Shown piece by piece: positions 56,789-64,000 of a stretch of DNA of 64,000 nt. Position numbers and translations under genes: made by a program. The DNA is from Luteimonas rhizosphaerae (GTDB taxonomy: Bacteria; Pseudomonadota; Gammaproteobacteria; Xanthomonadales; Xanthomonadaceae): the NCBI RefSeq assembly GCF_002849595.1, contig NZ_NRQR01000028.1, forward strand, positions 62,001-126,000, read 5' to 3'. Below the pieces are notes generated by a model that was not told where the DNA came from, made no database searches, and was given only the letters and a program-made list of their open reading frames with translations. Within the stretch, counting starts at the first letter, position 1, and each line of letters starts with the position of its first letter.

Positions 56789-58486
56789 TTACTCGGACTT
56801 GTTGCCCAGCTGCTCGCGCAGCAGCGCGCCCAGCTTGGTGGTGCCGCTCGACGCTTCCGAAGCCGCCGACGCCGCCTTGTTGTACTCGGCCAGGCTCTCG
56901 GCCGTCTCGGCCTCGTCCTTCGCCTTGATCGACAACTGCAGCGAACGGGTCTTGCGGTCCATGCCGAAGTACTTGGCCTCGATCTCCTGGCCGACCTTCA
57001 GATGCTGGCTGGCGTCGTCGATGCGCTCGTCGCTGATGTCACGCGCCTGCACATAGCCTTCCACGCCGTCACCCAGATCGATCAGGGCGCCCTTGGCATC
57101 GACTTCCTTGACCGTACCGCTGACCTTGGAGCCGCGCGGATTGCCGGCCATGAACTGGCCGAGCGGATCCTGCTCGAGCTGCTTGACGCCGAGCGAGATG
57201 CGCTCGCGCTCCGGATCGACGGCCAGCACGATGGCTTCCAGCGTGTCGCCCTTCTTGAAGTTGCGGGCCACGTCTTCGCCGGTCGAGTTCCAGGTGATGT
57301 CCGACAGATGGATCAGGCCGTCGATACCGCCGTCCAGGCCGATGAAGATGCCGAAGTCGGTGATCGACTTGATCTGGCCGTCGACCTTGTCGCCCTTCTT
57401 GTAGATGGCGGCGAAGGTTTCCCACGGATTCGACGTGACCTGCTTGATGCCGAGCGAGATGCGGCGACGCTCCTCGTCGACGTCCAGCACCCTCACTTCG
57501 ACGTCGGCACCGACCTGCACGACCTTGGACGGGTTGACGTTCTTGTTGGTCCAGTCCATCTCGGACACGTGCACCAGGCCTTCGACGCCCGGCTCGATTT
57601 CGACGAACGCGCCGTAATCGGTGACGTTGGAGACCTTGCCGAACACGCGCGTGTTGGACGGGTAACGGCGGGCGATGTTGTCCCACGGATCCTCGCCAAG
57701 CTGCTTCAGGCCGAGCGACACGCGGTTGCGCTCGCGGTCGTACTTCAGCACGCGGACGTCGAGCTCTGCGCCCACTTCCACGACTTCGGACGGATGGCGC
57801 ACGCGCTTCCAAGCCATGTCGGTGATGTGCAGCAGGCCGTCGATGCCGCCGAGGTCCACGAACGCGCCGTAATCGGTCAGGTTCTTGACGACGCCCTTCA
57901 GCACCGCGCCCTCGACCAGCTTCTCCATCAGCTGCTCGCGCTCTTCCGAGTGCTCGCTCTCGACGACTGCGCGGCGCGAGACGACGACGTTGTTGCGCTT
58001 GCGGTCCAGCTTGATCAGCTTGAACTCGAGTTCCTTGCCCTCGAGGTACACCGGGTCGCGGACCGGACGCACGTCGACCAGCGAGCCCGGCAGGAAGGCG
58101 CGGACGTCCTTGATGTCGACGGTGAAGCCGCCCTTGACCTTGCCGCTGATGCGACCGGTGATCGTTTCGTTCTTCTCGAGCGCTTCCTCGAGCTCGTCCC
58201 ACACCATGGCGCGCTTGGCCTTCTCGCGCGACAGCACGGTTTCGCCGAAGCCGTTCTCGAGCGAGTCCAGCGCCACCTTGACGGTGTCGCCTTCCGCGAC
58301 GTCGATCTCGCCGGCGTCGTTACGGAACTGTTCGATCGGCACGATGCCTTCGGACTTCAAGCCGGCGTTGATCACGACGACGTCGGTGCGGACCTGCACG
58401 ACGACACCGGTGACGATCGCGCCCGGCTTCAGCTTCGCCAGATTGGTCTGACTGGCTTCGAACAGCTCTGCAAATGATTCGGTCAT
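56789..58486 (-). CDS. rpsA: 30S ribosomal protein S1
   Basis: 565 residues from ATG 58486 ([13 protein letters not shown]); the open frame extending to 58831 is not S1-like. Six S1 (OB-fold) repeats, for example [41 protein letters not shown] and [18 protein letters not shown]. It binds mRNA and delivers it to the 30S subunit. Confidence 0.97.
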   Translation of the reverse strand: MTESFAELFEASQTNLAKLKPGAIVTGVVVQVRTDVVVINAGLKSEGIVPIEQFRNDAGEIDVAEGDTVKVALDSLENGFGETVLSREKAKRAMVWDELEEALEKNETITGRISGKVKGGFTVDIKDVRAFLPGSLVDVRPVRDPVYLEGKELEFKLIKLDRKRNNVVVSRRAVVESEHSEEREQLMEKLVEGAVLKGVVKNLTDYGAFVDLGGIDGLLHITDMAWKRVRHPSEVVEVGAELDVRVLKYDRERNRVSLGLKQLGEDPWDNIARRYPSNTRVFGKVSNVTDYGAFVEIEPGVEGLVHVSEMDWTNKNVNPSKVVQVGADVEVRVLDVDEERRRISLGIKQVTSNPWETFAAIYKKGDKVDGQIKSITDFGIFIGLDGGIDGLIHLSDITWNSTGEDVARNFKKGDTLEAIVLAVDPERERISLGVKQLEQDPLGQFMAGNPRGSKVSGTVKEVDAKGALIDLGDGVEGYVQARDISDERIDDASQHLKVGQEIEAKYFGMDRKTRSLQLSIKAKDEAETAESLAEYNKAASAASEASSGTTKLGALLREQLGNKSE

Positions 58487-58740
58487 TGGTTGATTACCTG
58501 GTTGACTCAGACTGTCGGCAGCGGAACGTCCGCGAAGCCTGCAGTCCACCCGTTGATCGGCCGTCGCGGGATTGCATGGGCCGTGAGTGTTGAGGTGGAT
58601 GAACCCGGACGGGAACGCCTGCGCGCCCACGGACGGGGATGGAGAACGAGCGATACGACTTGACGCACTACGACATGCAACGTCTGCCACAACGTGGCGC
58701 CCCACCCCCGCAGGCCGCCGGGACCGGAAGGCCGGTCGCG

Positions 58741-59375
58741 TCAGTCCCGCGCGGGCAGCAATGCCAGCACCTGCGCCACGACGGCCTGGATGCCCAGCCC
58801 GGTGGTATCGATTTGGCATCACGGGCGTCACGCGCGAGGATCTCGCGCAGCAGACCGTCCATTGTGACCGAAACCCCCTTGTCCTTCAACTGCTTATAGC
58901 GCCTCTCGGCACGCTCCTCGGCACTGGCCGTCAGGAACACCTTCCACCCGGCATCCGGGAAGATCACGGTACCCATGTCGCGTCCGTCGGCCACCAGGCC
59001 CGGCGCCTGGCGGAAGGCGCGCTGACGTTCCTTGAGCGCGGCCCGGACTTCCGGGATCGCGGCGATCGCCGAGGCGGCAGCGCCGGCGGTCTCGGTCCGC
59101 AGCTCGTCGGTCGCGTCGTTGCCGTTGACCAGTACCCGCAGTTCGCCGCTGTCGCTGTCCCGGAACCCGATCGTCGTGTCGAACGTGCAGCGCACCAGCG
59201 CGCCCGGATCGTCGAGGTCCAGGTCCGCCCAGCCCGCGGCCACGCCGACCGCGCGGTAGAGCGCGCCCGAATCGAGGTAGTGCCAGCCCAGATGCGTGGC
59301 GACCATGCGGCTGATCGTGCCTTTGCCGGACCCGGACGGGCCGTCGATCGTCAAAACGGGCACTTCGGCCGCCAT
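58741..59375 (-). pseudogene. cmk: cytidylate kinase with internal deletion and frameshift (or assembly error)
   Basis: From ATG 59375 the frame is normal: [16 protein letters not shown]-loop, [40 protein letters not shown] and ARDARDA near residue 187. It then shifts at about 58814 into [11 protein letters not shown] nonsense that runs on to 58668. The neighbouring frame holds the true end, [20 protein letters not shown] then ARD and a stop at 58741. The intervening conserved segment (roughly RAVAPL...DAV) is missing, about 45-50 bases. Cmk phosphorylates CMP/dCMP and is rarely dispensable, and it precedes rpsA in the normal order. Confidence 0.8.
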
Positions 59376-59423
59376 TCCCAACCTCCGGGTTGCGCGCCGG
59401 TTTCCGGTTCGGAACCCAAGCGC

Positions 59424-59453
59424 TTGAATCGAGAAGAATTTACCCGCTAGAAT
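59424..59453 (+). promoter_or_regulatory. promoter of rpmJ
   Basis: TTGAAT (59424-59429), 18 bases, TAGAAT (59448-59453), then 39 bases to the rpmJ ATG. Divergent from cmk. Confidence 0.65.
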
Positions 59454-59492
59454 AGCCGGCTTGATCGTTTTATCCCATCCCAGAGGTTTGTC

Positions 59493-59618
59493 ATGAAGGT
59501 CCTGTCCTCCCTGAAGTCGGCGAAGACCCGCCACCGCGATTGCAAGGTCGTGCGTCGTCGCGGCAAGGTCTTCGTGATCTGCAAGACCAATCCGCGTTTC
59601 AAGGCGCGTCAGCGCTGA
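59493..59618 (+). CDS. rpmJ: 50S ribosomal protein L36 (41-residue form)
   Basis: ATG 59493 to TGA 59618. [20 protein letters not shown] start and a Lys/Arg-rich end (NPRFKARQR) match the longer L36 paralogue seen in many proteobacteria. Only two cysteines remain of the zinc ribbon, so it is the zinc-free type, which commonly replaces the zinc form under zinc limitation. AGAGG lies eight bases before the start. Confidence 0.93.
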   Translation: MKVLSSLKSAKTRHRDCKVVRRRGKVFVICKTNPRFKARQR

Positions 59619-59665
59619 GCATCGCCGGACCGCCGCCGCGGCAACGTGGCGCGGGTGTTGAAGCG

Positions 59666-59689
59666 AAGGCCGCAGCGATGCGGCCTTTT
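59666..59689 (+). terminator. terminator of rpmJ
   Basis: AAGGCCGCA, loop GCGA, TGCGGCCTT and two more T. Nine-pair stem, 48 bases past the stop. Confidence 0.85.
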
Positions 59690-59823
59690 GCTTTGGCCGG
59701 GCGCAGGTGCCGGTGCGGTGGATCGGCGTGCGCCGTCGACGCACGCGTTTTCTGTTAAATAATGCCCGGCGGGCGTGCTGCCCGCGCAGCCGCCTTTCCC
59801 TATCCTCTGCCAGGAGCTTCGAC

Positions 59824-60168
59824 ATGCCGCGTTCCTTCGCCACGGCCTTCATCGGCACCGTTCTCACGGGCGCCCTGCTCGCCTGCGCCGCGCCGGCATC
59901 CGCCGACACGCTGCTGGTCGATCGCAGCCGCCAGACCGCACACGTCGCCGCGCCGGCACGTGGCATGAGCATGGCCCAGGTGGAGGCGACCTACGGCGCG
60001 CCGACCCAGCGCCTGGATCCGCGTGGCGGCCAGAAGCGCCAATGGCCGACGATCCACCGTTGGGTCTATCCGACGTTCACCGTGTACTTCGAGAAGAGCA
60101 AGGTGATCGATACCGTCGTCAACCAGGCTGCCGTGTCCGAAGTCGGACCCAAGCCCGCCATTCGCTGA
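59824..60168 (+). CDS. small exported protein, conserved in the family
   Basis: 114 residues from ATG 59824 with AGGAG upstream. Signal peptide ends near APASA (residue about 27). The mature part has [22 protein letters not shown] and [22 protein letters not shown], reminiscent of the SmpA/OmlA-like (BamE) fold in which a helix pair precedes a GxPxxR turn. I recall close relatives in Xanthomonads without a function. Five bases before aguA. Confidence 0.6.
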   Translation: MPRSFATAFIGTVLTGALLACAAPASADTLLVDRSRQTAHVAAPARGMSMAQVEATYGAPTQRLDPRGGQKRQWPTIHRWVYPTFTVYFEKSKVIDTVVNQAAVSEVGPKPAIR

Positions 60169-60172
60169 GTCC

Positions 60173-61210
60173 ATGACGAATACCGCTTTGCGCTTCCCCG
60201 CGGAATGGGAACCCCAGTCCGCGATCCTGCTCGCGTGGCCGACCGAAGACACCGACTGGGCCGCGCGCCTGGGCGAGGTCGAGGACACCTACATCGCGCT
60301 CGTCGCGGCGATCACCCGGTTCCAGACGGTCGTCATCTGCGTGCCGGACGAGGACGTGCAGAGCTATGCCTTCGTGCGCCTGGCGTCGAACCGCATCGAC
60401 ATGGCGCGCGTGCGCTTCGTCGAGGCGGCGTACGACGACACCTGGCTGCGCGATTCCGGACCGATCTCGCTGCGCCGCGACGCCGGCTTCCTGCTCAACG
60501 ATTTCCGGTTCACCGGCTGGGGCGGCAAGTTCGACGCGAGCCGTGACGACCGCCTCGTCGGGCGCCTGCACGGCGACGGCCTGTTCGTCGCCTCGGCCGA
60601 GCGGCGCGAGATCGACTTCGCACTCGAGGGTGGCGCGATCGAGACCGACGGCGCCGGCACGCTGTTGACCACGTGGCGCTGCCTGCACGAGCGGCACCCG
60701 GAAGCCACCCGCGACGCGCTGACGACGAAGCTCTCGGACTGGCTGGCGCAGGATCGCGTGCTGTGGCTCGATCACGGCTATCTCGAGGGCGACGACACCG
60801 ACGCCCATATCGACACCCTCGCCCGGTTTGCACCGGACGACGCGATCGTGTTCCAGGCCTGCGACGACTCCGGCGATCCGCACCACGCCGAACTGCAGGC
60901 GATGGCCGGCGAGATCGCCGCGCTGCGCACACGCGACGGGCAGCCCTACCGGTTGTTCCCGCTGCCCTGGCCGCAGCCGATACTCGACGACGGCCGCCGT
61001 CTCGCCGCGAGCTACGCGAATTACCTGATCGTCAACGGCGCCGTGCTGATGCCGGCCTATGGCGACCCGGCCGACGACGCGGCCGCGGCCGTGCTCGCCC
61101 GGGCGCACCCCGGCCGCGAGATCGTGCAGGTGCCCTGCCGTCCCCTGATCTGGCAGAACGGCAGCCTGCATTGCCTGACGATGCAACTGCCGGACGGCCT
61201 GCTGGTCTGA
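60173..61210 (+). CDS. aguA: agmatine deiminase
   Basis: 345 residues. FPAEWEPQSAILLAWP start, TWLRDSGPI and NDFRFTGWGGKF (substrate Asp/Glu region), DHGYLEGDDTDAHIDTLARF (catalytic His) and IWQNGSLHCLTMQLP with the catalytic Cys near residue 337. It converts agmatine to N-carbamoylputrescine. aguB follows after 114 bases, completing the route to putrescine. Confidence 0.93.
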   Translation: MTNTALRFPAEWEPQSAILLAWPTEDTDWAARLGEVEDTYIALVAAITRFQTVVICVPDEDVQSYAFVRLASNRIDMARVRFVEAAYDDTWLRDSGPISLRRDAGFLLNDFRFTGWGGKFDASRDDRLVGRLHGDGLFVASAERREIDFALEGGAIETDGAGTLLTTWRCLHERHPEATRDALTTKLSDWLAQDRVLWLDHGYLEGDDTDAHIDTLARFAPDDAIVFQACDDSGDPHHAELQAMAGEIAALRTRDGQPYRLFPLPWPQPILDDGRRLAASYANYLIVNGAVLMPAYGDPADDAAAAVLARAHPGREIVQVPCRPLIWQNGSLHCLTMQLPDGLLV

Positions 61211-61324
61211 GAGCGGGCACGCGTGTGGCGCGTCGCGCAGCGTCGCAGGCGCGATTCCCTGCACCGTGACGCGGCCCGCATCCCCGTCCCGGGGCATACA
61301 TCCTGCGTGGATTAGACTTTCCGC

Positions 61325-62224
61325 ATGAAGACCAAGACCTTGCCCGTCGCGCTCGTCCAGGAGCGCGCCATCATCGACCAGGGCGCCGGCAACGCCGATG
61401 CCAACCTGTCGATCATCGAATCGCGTGTCGCCGAGGCCGCGGCACGCGGCGCGAAGCTGGTGCTGTTGCAGGAACTGCACAACGGCGCGTACTTCTGCCA
61501 GCACGAATCGGTCGACGAGTTCGATCTTGCCGAGCCGATTCCCGGCCCGAGCACCGAGCGCCTGGCCGCCCTCGCGAAGCAGCACAGGATCGTCGTGGTC
61601 AGTTCGCTGTTCGAACGCCGCGCCGCGGGGCTGTACCACAACACCGGCGTCGTCTTCGATGCCGACGGCAGCATCGCGGGCAAGTACCGCAAGATGCACA
61701 TTCCCGACGACCCGGGGTTCTACGAGAAGTTCTACTTCACGCCGGGCGACATCGGCTTCAAGCCCATCGATACCTCGGTCGGCCGGCTCGGCCTGCTGGT
61801 GTGCTGGGACCAGTGGTATCCGGAAGCCGCGCGCCTGATGGCGCTGGCCGGCGCCGACGTGCTGTTGTACCCGACGGCGATCGGCTGGGATCCCGACGAC
61901 GACGCCGCGGAAAAGCAGCGCCAGCGTGATGCGTGGATTCTGAGCCATCGCGGCCACGCGGTCGCCAACGGCCTGCCGGTGCTCTCGTGCAACCGCGTCG
62001 GCCACGAACCGTCGCCGGTCGGCGCTTCGGGCATCGATTTCTGGGGCAACAGCCACGTGCTGGGGCCGCAGGGCGAATTCCTGGCCGAAGCCGCGGGGGA
62101 TCCGACGATCCTCAGCTGCGAGATCGACCTTGGCAGGAGCGAACAGGTGCGCCGGATCTGGCCGTTCCTGCGCGACCGCCGCATCGACGCCTATGGCGAC
62201 CTGCTCAAGCGCTACATCGACTGA
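61325..62224 (+). CDS. aguB: N-carbamoylputrescine amidase
   Basis: 299 residues, nitrilase fold. The triad is Glu in LVLLQELHNGAYF, Lys in GKYRKMHIPDDPGFYEKFYFTPGD and Cys in GLLVCWDQWYPEAARLMAL. It produces putrescine, CO2 and ammonia. Together with aguA it makes the plant-type polyamine route typical of Xanthomonads and pseudomonads. Confidence 0.93.
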   Translation: MKTKTLPVALVQERAIIDQGAGNADANLSIIESRVAEAAARGAKLVLLQELHNGAYFCQHESVDEFDLAEPIPGPSTERLAALAKQHRIVVVSSLFERRAAGLYHNTGVVFDADGSIAGKYRKMHIPDDPGFYEKFYFTPGDIGFKPIDTSVGRLGLLVCWDQWYPEAARLMALAGADVLLYPTAIGWDPDDDAAEKQRQRDAWILSHRGHAVANGLPVLSCNRVGHEPSPVGASGIDFWGNSHVLGPQGEFLAEAAGDPTILSCEIDLGRSEQVRRIWPFLRDRRIDAYGDLLKRYID

Positions 62225-62228
62225 GGCG

Positions 62229-62759
62229 ATGGACGTCCGACTCCGCGACGCCGTCGAAGGCGACTTCGACGCGATCACCGCGCTCTACGCCCGCGAGGTC
62301 CGCGACGGCGTGGCGACCTACGAATACGACGCGCCCGATCGCGACGAGATGCAGCGGCGCTGGCGCGCCCTGCGCGACGCCGGCTATCCGTATCTGGTCG
62401 CCGAGGTCGACGGCCAGTTCGGCGGCTACGCCTATGCCGGTGGCTATCGCACGCGGATCGGCTATCGCTGGACCGTCGAGAGCACCGTCTACGTCGCGCA
62501 CCCGCTGCACGGACGCGGCATCGGTCGCCTGCTCATGGAGCGCCTGATCGACGACTGCACGCGGCTGGGGTTCCGGCAGATGGTGTCGGTGATCGGCGAA
62601 CCCGCGAACGGCCCCTCGGTGCGCCTGCACGAGCGCCTCGGCTTCCGCACCATCGGCGTGTTTCCCGGACTCGGCCGCAAGCACGGCCGCTGGCTGGACA
62701 CGCTGCAGATGCAACGCCCGCTCGGCCACGGCGCCGACACCTCTCCCGATGACGAATGA
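62229..62759 (+). CDS. GNAT N-acetyltransferase (phosphinothricin/amino-acid acetyltransferase-like)
   Basis: 176 residues from ATG 62229, four bases after aguB. The start MDVRLRDAVEGDFDAITALYAREV, the beta4 ESTVYVAHPLHGRGIGRLLM with acetyl-CoA loop HGRGIG, and SVRLHERLGFRTIGVFPGLGRKHGRWLDTLQM are those of PAT/YncA-type acetyltransferases. Its place after aguAB raises the possibility of a polyamine or related amine substrate, but the subfamily usually acts on amino-acid analogues. Confidence 0.75.
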   Translation: MDVRLRDAVEGDFDAITALYAREVRDGVATYEYDAPDRDEMQRRWRALRDAGYPYLVAEVDGQFGGYAYAGGYRTRIGYRWTVESTVYVAHPLHGRGIGRLLMERLIDDCTRLGFRQMVSVIGEPANGPSVRLHERLGFRTIGVFPGLGRKHGRWLDTLQMQRPLGHGADTSPDDE

Positions 62760-63972
62760 CCTGATGACCGAGACCGCTTCCTCCCTGTGGCAGACCCAGC
62801 CCCACGTGATCGTGGAGCGCGACGGGGTCCGCTACACCCTGCTCGGCACGGCGCACGTCTCGAAGATCAGCGTCGACGCGGTCGAGGATGCGATCGACAG
62901 CGGCGCGTTCGACGCCGTCGCCGTCGAGCTCGATGCGCAGCGGCTGCAGGCCATCAGCGATCCCGATGCGCTCGCCAAGCTCAACCTGGTCGACGTGATC
63001 CGCAAGGGCCGGGTCGCACTGTTCGCCGCGAACCTGGCGCTGGCCGCCTACCAGCGCCGCCTCGCCGAGCAGCTCGGCATCGAGCCGGGCGCCGAACTCA
63101 AGCGCGCGGTCACCCTGGCGAACGAACGCGGACTGCCGGTCGCGCTGATCGACCGCGATGTCGGGCTGACGTTCAAGCGCGCGTCGCGCCAGCTGGGTTT
63201 CTTCGGGCGCATGAAACTGATGGGCAGCCTGCTCGGCGGTCTGCTCGCGTCCGACGAGCTCGGCGAGGACGAGATCGAGAATCTCAAGCAGGGCGACATG
63301 CTGGAGTCGAGCTTCGGCGAATTCGCCAAGTCCAGCCCGCAGCTCTATGCCACCGTCATCACCGAGCGCGACCGCTACATGGCCGCGCGCCTGCGCGAAA
63401 CCTCAGGCGCGGCGCGCGAGGTGCTGGCCGTGGTCGGCGCGGGTCATCTCGCCGGGCTCGCCCGGCATCTCGCCGAGGACACGCAGGCACCCGAGCGCAC
63501 GCGGACCGACCTCGAACACGCGCCTGCCGGCAGAAGCCTGAAATGGGTCATGAGCCTGATCACGCTGGCGATCCTGGCGATGATCGTGTGGGGGTATTAC
63601 CAGGGCGGCGCGGAACTCGGACGCCAGCTGGTCACCGAATGGGTGGTCATCACCGCAGGCTTTGCCGCGCTGGGTGCGCTGCTCGCGCTGGCCCATCCGC
63701 TCGGCATCCTCGCGGCGGCGATCGCGGCGCCGCTGAAGCCGATCCGCCCGCCCGGCATTTCGCCCGGCCTGTTCAGTGCACTGGTCGAAGCGCACGTCCG
63801 CCAGCCCGCCTACGGCGATTTCCTCGCGCTGCGCGACGACGCCGGCACGCTGCGCGGCTGGTACCGCAACCGGGTGTCGCGAACCATCCTCAACTTCATG
63901 CTGACCAATGTCGGTTCGAGTGTCGGCGTGTGGGTCGCCGGGCTACGGATCGCGGGACGCGTGTTCGGCTGA
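62749..63972 (+). CDS. TraB-family membrane protein (TIKI/TraB/PrgY)
   Basis: 407 residues from ATG 62749, overlapping the acetyltransferase by 11 bases (ATG 62764 is an alternative). The N-terminal domain holds TLLGTAHVSKISVDAVEDAI and FDAVAVELDAQRL, with the conserved GxxH and E residues of the TIKI/TraB fold, plus VLAVVGAGHLAGL. Several C-terminal membrane helices follow (SLITLAILAMIVWGYY, VVITAGFAALGALLALA and the GSSVGVWVAGL end). Related proteins degrade or bind signalling peptides; the bacterial chromosomal role is unknown. Confidence 0.8.
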   Translation: MTNDLMTETASSLWQTQPHVIVERDGVRYTLLGTAHVSKISVDAVEDAIDSGAFDAVAVELDAQRLQAISDPDALAKLNLVDVIRKGRVALFAANLALAAYQRRLAEQLGIEPGAELKRAVTLANERGLPVALIDRDVGLTFKRASRQLGFFGRMKLMGSLLGGLLASDELGEDEIENLKQGDMLESSFGEFAKSSPQLYATVITERDRYMAARLRETSGAAREVLAVVGAGHLAGLARHLAEDTQAPERTRTDLEHAPAGRSLKWVMSLITLAILAMIVWGYYQGGAELGRQLVTEWVVITAGFAALGALLALAHPLGILAAAIAAPLKPIRPPGISPGLFSALVEAHVRQPAYGDFLALRDDAGTLRGWYRNRVSRTILNFMLTNVGSSVGVWVAGLRIAGRVFG

Positions 63973-64000
63973 GGCAATGGCGGCAAGGTCGTTGCCGCCC

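Noticed and set aside
60119-62278. 719-codon open frame antisense to aguA and aguB
   Set aside because: Same effect; both sense genes show full catalytic motifs.

Overview
The window looks like chromosomal DNA of a Xanthomonadaceae bacterium, probably of the Lysobacter/Luteimonas group. The base composition is strongly GC-rich. The proteins recognised from memory (PpsA/PpsR, a 41-residue L36, GuaA/GuaB, RlmN-PilF-RodZ, YfgM-BamB-Der) and their order fit that family, and a filamentous prophage sits in a dif-like site. Family names rest on recognised motifs; no database search was possible.

Layout. 1-2928: end of lolA, a ChaN-like protein, rarA and a small secreted protein. 2929-11650: two metal-uptake-type units facing each other. 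These are a ZnuD-like TonB receptor (+) and a four-gene operon (-) encoding a NosF-like ATPase, two DUF3526-type ABC-2 permeases and a second TonB receptor. Both promoters carry a TTGGCA -35 box and the same Zur-like palindrome. 11656-17990: a 6.3-kb inovirus prophage between two copies of a dif core, with a repressor-like gene, Rep, ssDNA-binding protein, coat, adsorption protein, pVI-like protein, Zot and several tiny membrane proteins. 17997-19211: a structured stretch with a 28-residue hydrophobic peptide, then tRNA-Ala(GGC) and tRNA-Glu(TTC). 19270-29653: DUF1249, divergent ppsR/ppsA, MscS channel, orn, DUF2721, tadA, FMN reductase, FeS photolyase, ilvE. 30011-37741: guaA, guaB, folD, DUF1244, a hydrolase, DUF2272, moeB. 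38041-46566: moeA-mobA-der, bamB-yfgM, rodZ-pilF-rlmN-ndk. 46720-51172: a TetR regulator with its own operator and a fadB-fadA beta-oxidation pair. 51263-59375: galU, a nucleotide-sugar dehydratase, a WecA-like transferase, lapB, ihfB, rpsA, cmk. 59493-63972: rpmJ, a small exported protein, the agmatine-to-putrescine genes aguA/aguB, a GNAT acetyltransferase and a TraB-family membrane protein.

Three points stand out. First, the paired metal-uptake units share a promoter/operator design, and one of them joins a TonB receptor to export-type ABC-2 permeases. Second, the prophage att core supplies the last codons and the stop of the repressor-like gene; in the excised circle that ORF would run on for 25 residues and overlap the next gene. 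Third, three housekeeping genes (guaA, cmk, rarA) appear to lack short pieces that include catalytic motifs. This is most economically explained by assembly error, but it changes how those genes should be read.
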